A DNA stretch of 64,000 nt from Cohnella sp. WQ 127256 (GTDB lineage: Bacteria; Bacillota; Bacilli; Paenibacillales; Paenibacillaceae): NCBI RefSeq assembly GCF_024519285.1, contig NZ_JAMZCY010000006.1, forward strand, positions 1 to 64,000, in the 5' to 3' direction. Within the stretch, counting starts at the first letter, position 1; each line of letters begins with the position of its first letter. Positions 9,972 to 17,913 of this stretch are shown here, in pieces. The notes under the pieces are model-generated. The model saw only the letters and a list, made by a program, of their open reading frames with translations, was not told the origin of the DNA and searched no databases. The position numbers were made by a program, and so were the translations under genes.

Positions 9972-11066
9972 TTGTTTAAGGGGAAATTGAGTTTTGTTAT
10001 TTTGGCGATCTTGTTGACGGTTTCGGTCGTGCTTAGCGGTTGTACCAAAGAAAAGTCACCTAAAGATGCGCTACAATCGTCCATGTCGAAATCAGCGGAT
10101 ATTAAATCGTATAACTTTTCCGGGAGCATGAAGTTTGAAGATTTTAACTTTCCCGATGATGAAATGAGTGCTAGCGAAGCGGCAGCAGTCGTTAATCTTC
10201 TGAAAAGTGCTGAGCTGAGCTGGACAGGTGGATATCGTGCAGACCCAATGATGATGGAAGTTAACCTACAGTTGGCTCTAAAGGGCGATCTTGCGATTAA
10301 TTTCAACATTCCAGTGCTTATGACGGAGAAGAAGGTTTGGGTTAAAATCCCTAACATTCCAATGCTGCCTATTCCAGAAGATATGGTTGGTAAATTCATT
10401 GAGCTAGATCTTGAAGAGCTTGCTAAGGAATCCGGTCAAACGATTCCAAGCATAGACCCAGGCAAGTCTCAGAAGTTTTCTAATGATGTAATGGGAATTT
10501 TGTTTAAGCACGTTGAGGAAGAGTCCTATTTGAAAGAGATTAAAGTTAAAGATGCGGGTCTACCAGCTGATGTTGATGTGAAGAAAGTTGTACAGTTCCA
10601 CATGGACCAAACTCAAATCGAGCCATTGGTTAACACGATTGTGGATAAGATTGCTCCTGAACTTATTGATCTTCTGTTGAACAGTCAAGAATATCAAGAC
10701 CTCCTTCAATTGAAGAAGGAAGACTTGGAAGAAGCTAAGAAATCACTTTCCGAATTGAAGGATACGGAAATTACGGAAGCATTAGCGGAAATGAAAAAAG
10801 AGCTTAAATCGCTCGATATTACCTCCAATATCGGTATAGATAAGAAGGAATATCCGGTTTATACAGATGCGAAGATTAGCGCTGCTATTGAATCCGAAGA
10901 ATTGACTGGAAGCCTGGGTATTAAAGTGGTTACTCAGATGACAGGAATTAACGGCGATGTGAAGTTTGAGAACAGCGAACCTAAAGGCGATGACGTGATT
11001 ACAATGGACCAACTGCAAGAGCAGCTGGGTGGCTTGTATGGCGACATGGGTGCAGATAGCCTGTAA
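9972..11066 (+). CDS. Lipoprotein of unknown function with coiled-coil
   Basis: A 364-residue secreted lipoprotein starting at TTG behind GGAAGGGG. The signal peptide ends in lipobox VLSGC (Cys near 24). The body ('SMKFEDFNFPDD', 'AELSWTGGYRADP', 'KVWVKIPNIPMLPIPEDM') resembles the beta-rich fold of LppX/LolA-like bacillar lipoproteins, but I cannot name the family. A charged heptad-like helix occurs at about residues 235-280 ('LKKEDLEEAKKSLSELKDTE'). A strong terminator follows. It is probably bound to the outer membrane face; ligand unknown. Confidence 0.75.
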   Translation: MFKGKLSFVILAILLTVSVVLSGCTKEKSPKDALQSSMSKSADIKSYNFSGSMKFEDFNFPDDEMSASEAAAVVNLLKSAELSWTGGYRADPMMMEVNLQLALKGDLAINFNIPVLMTEKKVWVKIPNIPMLPIPEDMVGKFIELDLEELAKESGQTIPSIDPGKSQKFSNDVMGILFKHVEEESYLKEIKVKDAGLPADVDVKKVVQFHMDQTQIEPLVNTIVDKIAPELIDLLLNSQEYQDLLQLKKEDLEEAKKSLSELKDTEITEALAEMKKELKSLDITSNIGIDKKEYPVYTDAKISAAIESEELTGSLGIKVVTQMTGINGDVKFENSEPKGDDVITMDQLQEQLGGLYGDMGADSL

Positions 11067-11080
11067 GTAATCGTTTGTGA

Positions 11081-11112
11081 ATACCCCCCTGCCTTTGGCA
11101 GGGGGGTATTTG
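11081..11112 (+). terminator. Strong terminator
   Basis: A perfect 13-bp stem (ATACCCCCCTGCC / GGCAGGGGGGTAT, TTT loop) followed by a T-rich tail. Confidence 0.9.
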
Positions 11113-11239
11113 TTGTAATAATGATAGGGACTCACCCTAAAGTTTACCTAAATATTGGAACCTATACTCATTCTTATCCGTAATCGTAAGGTAAAGCTTT
11201 GTATAGTTCATATTAGGAAGGGTTAGGTGGAGAGATCGT

Positions 11240-13666
11240 ATGGCAAGTAATCTATTGAAGAAACCGCTTATGTTGGTGTTAGTGGCGCTGCTCGGACTTA
11301 CATTGCTTCTACCTGCTGCACAAGCAGCGCCGGTGGTAGCGACAGGGACACAGATTGTCCAGAACGTACACATCGATAAGCTGAAGGAATTAGGGTATGT
11401 CGACGGTACGGTGGATGGAATGAATGAACCAGCATCGTCAATTACCCGGGGACAAGCCGCAATTATTCTCCAGAGGATGCTTGAGCTGCCAGCGGTAGAA
11501 GGGGCACTAAGCTTTACTGATTTGAAGCAGGGCTTACCCGAGACGTTAGCGGTTAATGCTTTGAAGGAGAAAGGGGTAGTCAGTGGCAGTGGAGGAAAGT
11601 TTGCCCCAAACATTTCGCTGACACATGAGCAAATGGCTTCGCTTATCGTGAGAGTGTTCCAATTCCAGGACAACGGTATTCAAGATACCTATTCGGATGC
11701 GGATAAGATTGCGAAGGTTCATCGCACCGACGCTGAACGGTTGAGACAGCATTTTATCGTAGAAGGAATGCAGTTCAACCCGAAGAAGGCGGTTAGTCAT
11801 GCGGAATTCGCTCAAGCGCTGTACCGAGCGTTAAACCTTGATGTAGCGGGTGAAGGGACGATTCCACTAGAAAACTTTTTCCGCCAGCCTTCCGAATTCG
11901 GATTTCAGCCCTCCCCCGATGGGAAATATTTGGCTTCGGTTAAACCATCGAACAATCGCCTGAATATTTTCGTGAAGAAGGTAGGGGAGAAGGAAGCGGT
12001 ACAAGTAACGAATGCTACGGATCGGGATATTTATAATTTTGGCTGGGCGAACGACTCCAAGCTCGTTTATCTACTCGATAGTGGTGGAGACGAAAATTAT
12101 CATCTCTACAGCGTAAATGTAGATGGAACGGACAATAAGGATATTACTCCTTATCCGAAGGTAAGGGCAATGCCGATTGATCTTCTTGAAGACGTTTCAG
12201 ATGAAATTCTAGTGGGGCTCAATAAGAGAGATCCACAGGTGTTCGATGTGTATCGGCTTAATCTGAACAGCGGGAAGCTAGACCTCGCTGCAGAAAATCC
12301 AGGGAACATATCTGGTTGGATGACAGACAACGATGGGAAAATTCGAATTGCGATTGCGGGTGATGGCACCGTATCGAGTTTGCTCTATCGTTCCGCGGAT
12401 GACAAGCCGTTCGAGGCGTTGCTAACGACGAAGATGGATGAGACATTCTCTCCGCTCATGTTTACATCCGACAACAAGCAATTGTACGCGATATCGAATA
12501 TTGGCCGTGATAAGGCAGCACTCGTGCGTTTCGATCTGGCATCGAAAAAGGTCGTTGAAACGATATACGAGCGTGAAGATTCAGATGTACTGGGCTTCCT
12601 ACCGAATTCGGAGAAGAAAACAGTAGCTGCGGCTGTCTATGAAACGGACAAGCAAGGTCTCTATTTCCTCGATAAGGACATGGAGAAGGAGTATCGGCTG
12701 CTTGAGAGCAAATTGCCTGGCTATAATATTTCCGTATTAGGTGAAGATGAAAAGACAGGTCAGGTCATGCTCTTCGCGAATAACGACCGGAGCTATGGAA
12801 CGTATTACAACTACAACAGTAAAAGCGGGGAGCTACAAGTGTTAGCAGAAATCGCCCCGTGGCTTAAGGAGGATCAACTGGCAGAAATGAAGCCGGTTTC
12901 CTATAAGAGCCGAGATGGCTTGACCCTTCATGGTTACTTAACGTTGCCTAAGGGCGCTGATCCGAAGAATCTCCCGGTGATAATAAACCCACACGGAGGG
13001 CCATGGGCACGAGATTCGTGGGGCTTTAATCCAGAGGTACAATTCTTGGCAAACCGTGGATATGCGGTTCTCCAAGTTAACTTCCGTGGGTCCACAGGGT
13101 ACGGTAAGGCGTTCCTAGAAGCAGGCAACAAAGAGTGGGGCAAGGCGATGCAGAACGACTTATCGGACGGTGTAGAATGGCTCATTAAGGAAGGAATTGC
13201 TGATCCTAAGCGTGTAGGAATCTATGGTGGTTCCTATGGTGGTTATGCAACACTGGCGGGTCTGACCTTCACACCGGAGCTGTACGCGGCTGGAGTCGAC
13301 TATGTTGGAGTATCGAACCTGCTCACGTTTATGGATACGATTCCGCCTTATTGGGAGTCGATGAGAGCTATGTTTTACGAACGCGTAGGGGATCCAGTGA
13401 AAGACAAGGAGATGCTCACAGCTACCTCCCCGATCTTCCACGCAGATCAAATACAGGACCCTCTGTTCGTCGTTCAGGGAGCCAATGATCCACGTGTTAA
13501 CCAAGCGGAGTCCGATCAGATTGTAGAGGCGCTCCGAACACGAGGCATTGATGTTCCATATATGCTGAAGCAGAATGAAGGGCATGGATTTGCGAATATG
13601 GAAAATCAGCTCGATTTCTACAGGGCTATGGAGAAATTCCTTCAACGCCATCTGAAGCAGCAATAA
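11240..13666 (+). CDS. SLH-anchored S9 family peptidase (prolyl oligopeptidase type)
   Basis: An 808-residue cell-surface serine peptidase. A signal peptide of about 30 residues ends 'PAAQAA'. Residues about 40-205 hold S-layer homology repeats ('VDGMNEPASSITRGQAAIIL', 'APNISLTHEQMASLI', 'FNPKKAVSHAEFAQAL'). A TolB/WD40-like beta-propeller follows (about 215-545), and the alpha/beta hydrolase domain occupies the last 250 residues: nucleophile in GGSYGG (Ser near 665), Asp near 750 in 'GANDPR' and His near 782 in 'EGHGF'. The propeller suggests cleavage of small peptides. SLH repeats at the N-terminus rather than the C-terminus are less common. It has its own RBS (AGGTGGAGA) and terminator. 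Confidence 0.9.
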   Translation: MASNLLKKPLMLVLVALLGLTLLLPAAQAAPVVATGTQIVQNVHIDKLKELGYVDGTVDGMNEPASSITRGQAAIILQRMLELPAVEGALSFTDLKQGLPETLAVNALKEKGVVSGSGGKFAPNISLTHEQMASLIVRVFQFQDNGIQDTYSDADKIAKVHRTDAERLRQHFIVEGMQFNPKKAVSHAEFAQALYRALNLDVAGEGTIPLENFFRQPSEFGFQPSPDGKYLASVKPSNNRLNIFVKKVGEKEAVQVTNATDRDIYNFGWANDSKLVYLLDSGGDENYHLYSVNVDGTDNKDITPYPKVRAMPIDLLEDVSDEILVGLNKRDPQVFDVYRLNLNSGKLDLAAENPGNISGWMTDNDGKIRIAIAGDGTVSSLLYRSADDKPFEALLTTKMDETFSPLMFTSDNKQLYAISNIGRDKAALVRFDLASKKVVETIYEREDSDVLGFLPNSEKKTVAAAVYETDKQGLYFLDKDMEKEYRLLESKLPGYNISVLGEDEKTGQVMLFANNDRSYGTYYNYNSKSGELQVLAEIAPWLKEDQLAEMKPVSYKSRDGLTLHGYLTLPKGADPKNLPVIINPHGGPWARDSWGFNPEVQFLANRGYAVLQVNFRGSTGYGKAFLEAGNKEWGKAMQNDLSDGVEWLIKEGIADPKRVGIYGGSYGGYATLAGLTFTPELYAAGVDYVGVSNLLTFMDTIPPYWESMRAMFYERVGDPVKDKEMLTATSPIFHADQIQDPLFVVQGANDPRVNQAESDQIVEALRTRGIDVPYMLKQNEGHGFANMENQLDFYRAMEKFLQRHLKQQ

Positions 13667-13686
13667 TAGGTTAATTAGCTAAGTTG

Positions 13687-13734
13687 AAATAGCCGATCAG
13701 AGTTCCCCAGTGATGGGAGTCTGATCGGCTATTT
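13687..13734. terminator. Bidirectional terminator between convergent genes
   Basis: A 15-bp perfect stem (AAATAGCCGATCAGA / TCTGATCGGCTATTT) with A- and T-rich ends, lying between the peptidase gene and the converging small gene on the minus strand. Confidence 0.85.
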
Positions 13735-13748
13735 GTATGGAGTTTTTA

Positions 13749-13955
13749 TTAGAACCGGACTAAGCCGTTATCCGTATTCCATTCGACTTGTCTTAAGATT
13801 CTAATCGCTTCTGCACCTTTATTATCCGCTAAAGCTTCATACAAGACTTCGAACAGCTGAATACCCGTGTAAGGACGATTAGATCGGGAGTACATTCTCT
13901 CATGCATAATGAACATGAGGATCTTATCCTTCACGGAATCGAACATTCGCAGCAT
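13749..13955 (-). CDS. Small conserved-looking protein, unknown
   Basis: A 68-residue soluble protein (starts MLRMFDSVKDKILMF, ends NTDNGLVRF), predicted helical with mixed charges. I do not recognise a family. Its own ATG has no good ribosome site. A strong site (GAGGAGGA) lies 25 bases upstream and drives an 18-codon reading frame in another phase that overlaps its first codons. Either translation is coupled through that leader or the true start is obscured by a frameshift. It converges on the peptidase gene and shares its terminator. Confidence 0.55.
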   Translation of the reverse strand: MLRMFDSVKDKILMFIMHERMYSRSNRPYTGIQLFEVLYEALADNKGAEAIRILRQVEWNTDNGLVRF

Positions 13956-14086
13956 GACTGTATTGGAGCTTGCATTTCATGTCCTCCTCAGGTGAATAGG
14001 GTGGTCTATGCGGCTACCCTAGGGGTTACTTATTGTTAATTTCAACAGTATAAAGACGATTTGTTCGGCTACTATTAACGGAATGT

Positions 14087-14118
14087 AAAAAAAGAAACCC
14101 TCTCTTGGTAGAGAGGGC
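14087..14118 (-). terminator. Minus-strand terminator
   Basis: CCCTCTC / GAGAGGG stem flanked on the left by A7, i.e. read on the minus strand it is a stem followed by TTTCTTTTTTT. It would stop minus-strand transcription arriving from the island before the 68-residue gene. Confidence 0.65.
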
Positions 14119-14174
14119 GTGGGGATGATCGTGTTAAACTTCGAGTTGAGGGGGAATTTATCGATTATTTCTTT

Positions 14175-14202
14175 TTGCTCGGGGTGAGGTTTGTGTTATA
14201 AT
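14175..14202 (+). promoter_or_regulatory. Promoter of tRNA-Arg
   Basis: TTGCTC (14175-14180), a 16-base spacer and consensus -10 TATAAT (14197-14202), 12 bases before the tRNA. Confidence 0.6.
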
Positions 14203-14214
14203 ATTCTTTACTAT

Positions 14215-14290
14215 GGCTCCGTAGCTCAGCGGATAGAGCGACGGTTTCCTAAACCGCAGGTCGGAGGTTCAAGTCCTCTCGGGGCCGCCA
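14215..14290 (+). tRNA. tRNA-Arg (anticodon CCT)
   Basis: A 76-base cloverleaf with encoded CCA: acceptor GGCTCCG / CGGGGCC, D arm GCTCAGCGGATAGAGC, anticodon stem ACGGT / ACCGC with loop TTCCTAA, T arm GGAGGTTCAAGTCCTC. No terminator follows directly. A partial copy of its 3' end with a terminator lies 3 kb downstream, so it has served as the integration site of a mobile element. Confidence 0.97.
14258..14290 (+). repeat. Left attachment site (att) within tRNA-Arg
   Basis: The last 33 bases of tRNA-Arg, starting AGGTCGGAGGTTC, recur at 17310-17342 with four mismatches. This is the classical geometry of a tyrosine-recombinase element inserted at a tRNA 3' end. Confidence 0.75.
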
Positions 14291-14441
14291 CGTTGTTACT
14301 TTTCCGTTATATCAACGGTTATCAGCGTTGAATGTAACGCTAACCATATCCGTAAGGCATACGGTTTGTAGCGTGCTAAACGTATGAACGCCGGTCATTA
14401 TTATGCGAACCTCCTACGATTATTTCGGGGAGGTTTTTCGT

Positions 14442-14755
14442 ATGGACCCGCGTAAAGGGAAATCAGCAGTTAAAGGTAATCGCGAGAGGACGCCAAAGGA
14501 TAAGTTTCACATTGGCGGTATTTTACGGAGTGGCTCGCGGAGTATGGCAGTATAACGAATATTGACGAGGTTTCCGCGACTGTTCTACGGGATTACGTTA
14601 ATTACATGTCGCACAAGACGAAGTTTAGCGAGGTACCGGAGCGAACAGTCGCAGGTGTAACGCTGGCGCCTTATACAATCGCGTTGCGGCTTCGAACGTT
14701 GCGAACGATATTTAATTTCCTTGCGCCGGATCAGGTGCCGGAAAACGGTATTTAA
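14442..14755 (+). pseudogene. Tyrosine recombinase (integrase) remnant, N-terminal core-binding domain
   Basis: A start with a good RBS (GGGAGG, 8 bases before ATG 14442) opens a basic N-terminus (MDPRKGKSAVKGNRERTPKD...) that stops at 14553. From about 14508 another frame continues as 'HWRYFTEWLAEYGSI', 'VSATVLRDYVNYMSH' and 'APYTIALRLRTLRTIFNFL', then stops at 14755. These are hallmark segments of the SAM-like core-binding domain of phage-type integrases common in Paenibacillus. The region between KDKF and HWRYF is deleted or frameshifted, and the catalytic C-terminal domain (R-H-R-Y) is missing: the next gene begins at once on the other strand. It sits 150 bases after tRNA-Arg, the expected place for the integrase that used this tRNA. 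Confidence 0.82.
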
Positions 14756-15391
14756 TTATGCCTTTATCAGTTCCTTTAAAGCATTTGTATTATTACTTGT
14801 CAAAACGGGAATTAATTCAGTTATTTTTTCGATATCCCAGTCCCACCACTTAATAGTATTGAGAAGATCAATCGTTTCCTCGTCAAATCTATAACGAATT
14901 AATTTAGCTGGATTCCCCCCTACTATTGAGAAAGGTGGAACATCTTTGGTTACAACAGCATTTGTTGCGATTATAGCACCATCACCCACATTAACCCCAG
15001 GCATAATTGTAGCATTATAGCCTATCCAAACATCATTTCCTATAACTGTATCACCTTTGAATCCACCACTTAAATTCTTTAAACCCACTTCCCAACCTTC
15101 ACCAAACGCCCCAAAAGGAAAAGTTGTAAAAGAGTTTGTATTATGATTTGCACCATTCATAATAAATTTGGCGTTGGATGCAATAGCACAAAACTTACCG
15201 ATTTTTAGTTTATCCCCTATAAAGTCAAAATGATAAAGAACGTTTTTCTCAAAATCTAAAGGATTATTATTATCGTCATAATAAGTATAATCCCCAATTT
15301 CAATATTTGGATTAACCACTACATTTTTCAAAAAACATAGGCTTCGGATATTTTTCATTGGGAAAACACTTTTTATATCTGGACCACTCAT
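14756..15391 (-). CDS. Vat-type xenobiotic acetyltransferase (left-handed beta-helix)
   Basis: A 211-residue hexapeptide-repeat acetyltransferase of the Vat/CatB xenobiotic group, whose known members use acetyl-CoA to O-acetylate streptogramin A or chloramphenicol. Matching blocks: N-terminal '[14 protein letters not shown]', '[14 protein letters not shown]', '[19 protein letters not shown]', '[12 protein letters not shown]' (catalytic His in NGANH), '[20 protein letters not shown]', '[13 protein letters not shown]' and C-terminal '[11 protein letters not shown]'. The order and length follow Vat proteins closely. ATG follows AGGAGTG at 8 bases. It is more A+T-rich than its neighbours and lies inside the tRNA-Arg island, abutting the integrase remnant, so acquisition by transfer is likely. 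Actual drug activity is untested. Confidence 0.88.
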   Translation of the reverse strand: MSGPDIKSVFPMKNIRSLCFLKNVVVNPNIEIGDYTYYDDNNNPLDFEKNVLYHFDFIGDKLKIGKFCAIASNAKFIMNGANHNTNSFTTFPFGAFGEGWEVGLKNLSGGFKGDTVIGNDVWIGYNATIMPGVNVGDGAIIATNAVVTKDVPPFSIVGGNPAKLIRYRFDEETIDLLNTIKWWDWDIEKITELIPVLTSNNTNALKELIKA

Positions 15392-15732
15392 TTAGCGACA
15401 CTCCTAAAAAATATTATCATTACTTCATTAACTACCCTTTCCATTTCATAATAACATTTCTTCTTTAACTATTCTGCCAGTTAGCTTAATGGAGATCGAG
15501 TTCTTTTTGCATGGTATGAGGGTCTTGGGGAAGTTCCTTGTGGGCGAGGTTGTCCATCTGTTGCCCATAGGACAACAGAAGAACAGCAAAGACAGCCAAA
15601 TGTCGGATGTAGTAGAATGTACAGTGCATTTTGCAATATGACATGCTATACTGGTCTCAAATATTATCCATATAATGTGGGTTTTTTTGTAAATTATTTG
15701 TAAATTGAGCATATATAAGGAGTTTATCTTTC
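15392..15732. other. Island intergenic region without a convincing gene
   Basis: These 341 bases separate divergent genes. A plus-strand open stretch of about 50 codons (around 15448-15640, containing 'GKFLVGEVVHLLPIGQQKN') lacks a start with a ribosome site and is not recognised; it might be gene debris. A TATAAT at 15671-15676 could serve the MORN-protein gene. Nothing else is clear. Confidence 0.4.
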
Positions 15733-17274
15733 ATGGATTCGGAACTAACAACTCACCGCCTCTTATACCCAGATGGAAGGACAAAATACGAGGGGGGTTG
15801 GAAGAATAACCAAGAGAACGGTATTGGCCGACTCTACTATGATAACGGAAACTTGAATTACGAGGGGCAATGGCTAAACGGGCGTATGCAGGGGACGGGT
15901 CAATGGTATCGGTCGAACGGAAAACTGCAATATGAAGGCCAGTTTCTAGATAATCTCCCTCATGGGCATATTATTGAATATCGCGAAACCGGGGAACGAC
16001 TGTACGAAGGAGCGATCCAGCTCGGCATCTTAAACGGATACGGAACAATTTATTACGATACGGGAGTCATATGCTACGAGGGTATGTTTAGTAACGGCAT
16101 GATGAACGGAACAGGTAAATCCTATGATCGAAGCGGAAGTTTAGTGTTCGAGGGCCCCTACAAAAATGGGAAAATAAATGGTTCGGGAGCGAAAATAAAG
16201 CGGATCTTCTCGGCTTTAGCCATTCTCTTTATCGTCATCACATTAAGCTACAAATATTATCCCGATATCAAGGGTGCATTTAGTAAAGTCATAGTTAATC
16301 AAGATGATTCCCACAAAGCGATCCGCGCCGCCAAAAAGATCATGGAACAAAATCTGGCGAGTCCCTCATCGGCGAAGTGGGTATCCAGCGATATTGTCGA
16401 TCAGAACGAACCTTACTTTATGGTTCACCTTGTTGTCGATGCGAACAACAGCTTCGGCGTGTCGGTTCGGACGAGCATGCTCGTATCCGTAACGATGGGT
16501 TCGGGCAACCAATATACATATAATCCGCTCACTTCCGTGACGGAGTCCAGTGATCCTCCGCAAGACTTTGAGATTATGATAATGAAACAACTTAACGGCT
16601 GGCCGGGATCGGTCAACTTAAAGGACAACCCCAATACCCAAGAAGCTATGCAATCGGATATAGAAATAGAAATGAATAAGACCCCGGAAAAGAACGACAC
16701 TAGCACTATCATTACTAATGAAGTAAGTGCGACGAGTGAAACTAGCATCCCCTTGGGGGATTCGCTTGTACGCGGCAAGGCTGGATCGTTGGCTGTGGTA
16801 GATTGGAAGCGATTCGACGACCCTGACGTCGTACTGCCGCTCACTTTCGGCGATACACAGTTGGAACTGGTCATCGGGATGGATCACCCCAACGGGATGA
16901 AAAAGCTCATCCGAAATCCCCAAGATGGTACGAAAAGGCCGTTAGATTTTAATTTACCGGGAAATGGCTTCGATGAGTACGGCACACTCATGGACGATTA
17001 TCGCGTACAAGCGGGAACCTTCGACTTCGACCGCGACGGCGTGGATGAGTTGTGGATTGCTAGCGGCAATTTAATGACCGAAGCTACCATCATGGTATAT
17101 GCCTATAAAGAAGGAAGTCTGAAAGCCGACGTTCCATTTGAAGAGATACTCGTAGCGGACGGACAAATCGCCTTTATTCTCGAGGATAACCAAGTTCAGG
17201 TTCCAATCGGTTCTTCCGGTGTGGATCATGCCTATGCGTATACGAATCATAAATTTATAGAAGTCGTTAACTAG
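15733..17274 (+). CDS. MORN-repeat membrane protein with extracellular domain
   Basis: A 513-residue protein in three parts. Residues about 8-150 contain six or seven MORN-like repeats with the pattern YEG-W-NG---G-G--Y---G (e.g. 'YEGQWLNGRMQGTGQWYRSN'). A single membrane helix lies at about 158-176 ('IFSALAILFIVITLSY'). The outer part of about 330 residues has an acidic Thr/Ser linker near 310-350 and a final domain with a calcium-loop-like motif 'DFDRDGVDELWIASG' typical of FG-GAP/VCBS-like modules. With no signal peptide, the MORN part would be cytosolic. It lies inside the tRNA-Arg island, just left of the right attachment site. ATG follows AAGGAG. Role unknown; MORN repeats usually mediate lipid or protein contact. 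Confidence 0.78.
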   Translation: MDSELTTHRLLYPDGRTKYEGGWKNNQENGIGRLYYDNGNLNYEGQWLNGRMQGTGQWYRSNGKLQYEGQFLDNLPHGHIIEYRETGERLYEGAIQLGILNGYGTIYYDTGVICYEGMFSNGMMNGTGKSYDRSGSLVFEGPYKNGKINGSGAKIKRIFSALAILFIVITLSYKYYPDIKGAFSKVIVNQDDSHKAIRAAKKIMEQNLASPSSAKWVSSDIVDQNEPYFMVHLVVDANNSFGVSVRTSMLVSVTMGSGNQYTYNPLTSVTESSDPPQDFEIMIMKQLNGWPGSVNLKDNPNTQEAMQSDIEIEMNKTPEKNDTSTIITNEVSATSETSIPLGDSLVRGKAGSLAVVDWKRFDDPDVVLPLTFGDTQLELVIGMDHPNGMKKLIRNPQDGTKRPLDFNLPGNGFDEYGTLMDDYRVQAGTFDFDRDGVDELWIASGNLMTEATIMVYAYKEGSLKADVPFEEILVADGQIAFILEDNQVQVPIGSSGVDHAYAYTNHKFIEVVN

Positions 17275-17309
17275 AATTGAAAATGGCTGATTTCATAAAG
17301 GCTCAGCCG

Positions 17310-17342
17310 AGGTCGGAGGTTCGAGTCCTCTTAGGGCCACCA
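17310..17342 (+). repeat. Right attachment site: partial tRNA-Arg 3' end
   Basis: 33 bases match 14258-14290 with four mismatches; the first 13 are identical (AGGTCGGAGGTTC) and it ends in CCA. No anticodon arm or 5' acceptor precedes it, so it is a displaced tRNA end. A terminator follows 15 bases later, which the intact tRNA lacks, suggesting the original tRNA tail was pushed here by insertion. Confidence 0.78.
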
Positions 17343-17357
17343 TACGCAAAGAGTAGA

Positions 17358-17386
17358 AGAACCGTGCTGTTATTGCGGTTCTTTTT
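17358..17386 (+). terminator. Terminator after the tRNA-Arg 3' fragment
   Basis: AGAACCG / CGGTTCT stem with an 11-base loop and TTTTT. Confidence 0.75.
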
Positions 17387-17402
17387 GTTTATTTATAATC
17401 CC

Positions 17403-17446
17403 TTGCATAAGAACTTATGTTCCCGTTATAATAAGAACAAACGTTC
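17403..17446 (+). promoter_or_regulatory. SOS promoter with two LexA boxes
   Basis: GAACTTATGTTC (17411-17422) and GAACAAACGTTC (17435-17446) both fit the Gram-positive LexA/DinR box core GAAC-N4-GTTC exactly. They lie between TTGCAT (17403-17408) and TATAAT (17427-17432) and just after the -10. LexA bound to either would block the promoter, so the two genes downstream should be induced by DNA damage. Confidence 0.85.
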
Positions 17447-17464
17447 CTATTATGGAGGGGTTTT

Positions 17465-17674
17465 ATGATGAGTAACGGAGCAAACACATCCATCGAGAAG
17501 TGTATCGGTCGCAAGGTCGATCTCATTTATGTAGATACTAGCGGTAAATTTTCGCAACGCCGCGTAAACCTATTCGCAGTCCGTGACGGTAAAGCTCGCG
17601 TGTTCGATGTTCAAAAACGCGGTTTCCGTACTCTAATTGTTGATCGGATACTTGCAGTGGAGATGGTACTATGA
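17465..17674 (+). CDS. Small WYL-like protein, SOS-regulated
   Basis: A 69-residue beta-rich protein. The C-terminal half ('RRVNLFAVRDGKARVFDVQKRGFRTLIVDRI') resembles the short WYL/SH3-like proteins that often precede YolD genes in Bacilli; I infer this from pattern only. ATG at 17465 or the adjacent ATG at 17468 follows GGAGGGG. It lies behind two perfect LexA boxes and overlaps the next gene by 4 bases (ATGA), so the two are translationally coupled. In related genomes such pairs accompany a Y-family DNA polymerase, which is absent here. Confidence 0.65.
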   Translation: MMSNGANTSIEKCIGRKVDLIYVDTSGKFSQRRVNLFAVRDGKARVFDVQKRGFRTLIVDRILAVEMVL

Positions 17675-17913
17675 CGAATAAGACGAGTAGTATTGAATGC
17701 CCAGAAATCAATGTACAGGAGTGGGAAGCGATTATGCGCGTGTTGATGGAATCGTTCGGTAAGCGGACAATGGCGCAATTTTTCCTCTATCACCCTTATG
17801 AAGACTGCGCGGTCATTGGCATCGTCGATCGCGTTGACGGATATACACGCACGTTTAGCGTGGATGGGGAACGTTTTAATATTGCGGATATTATCGGAGC
17901 GGAAACGCTATAG
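17671..17913 (+). CDS. YolD-like protein, SOS-regulated
   Basis: An 80-residue protein whose second half ('QFFLYHPYEDCAVIGIVDRV', then 'FSVDGERFNIADIIGAETL') fits the YolD-like pattern: strand, turn, 'G-I..iD', and the closing 'I..adIIgae' motif. YolD family genes are typically SOS-controlled and neighbour UvrX/UmuC-type polymerases; no polymerase follows here. It overlaps the preceding gene by 4 bases. A perfect 14-base palindrome TCATCATATGATGA (17915-17928) lies directly after its stop; its role is unclear. Confidence 0.65.
   Translation: MTNKTSSIECPEINVQEWEAIMRVLMESFGKRTMAQFFLYHPYEDCAVIGIVDRVDGYTRTFSVDGERFNIADIIGAETL

Noticed and set aside
9842..10399. 185-codon minus-strand frame
   Set aside because: It lies opposite the lipoprotein gene with signal peptide and ribosome site at 9972; composition is that of a shadow frame.
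15446..15712. 88-codon minus-strand frame in the island gap
   Set aside because: No ribosome site and no recognisable domain; the plus strand there is equally uninformative.
17277..17468. 63-codon frame over the tRNA-Arg 3' copy
   Set aside because: It crosses the attachment site, terminator and SOS promoter; not coding.
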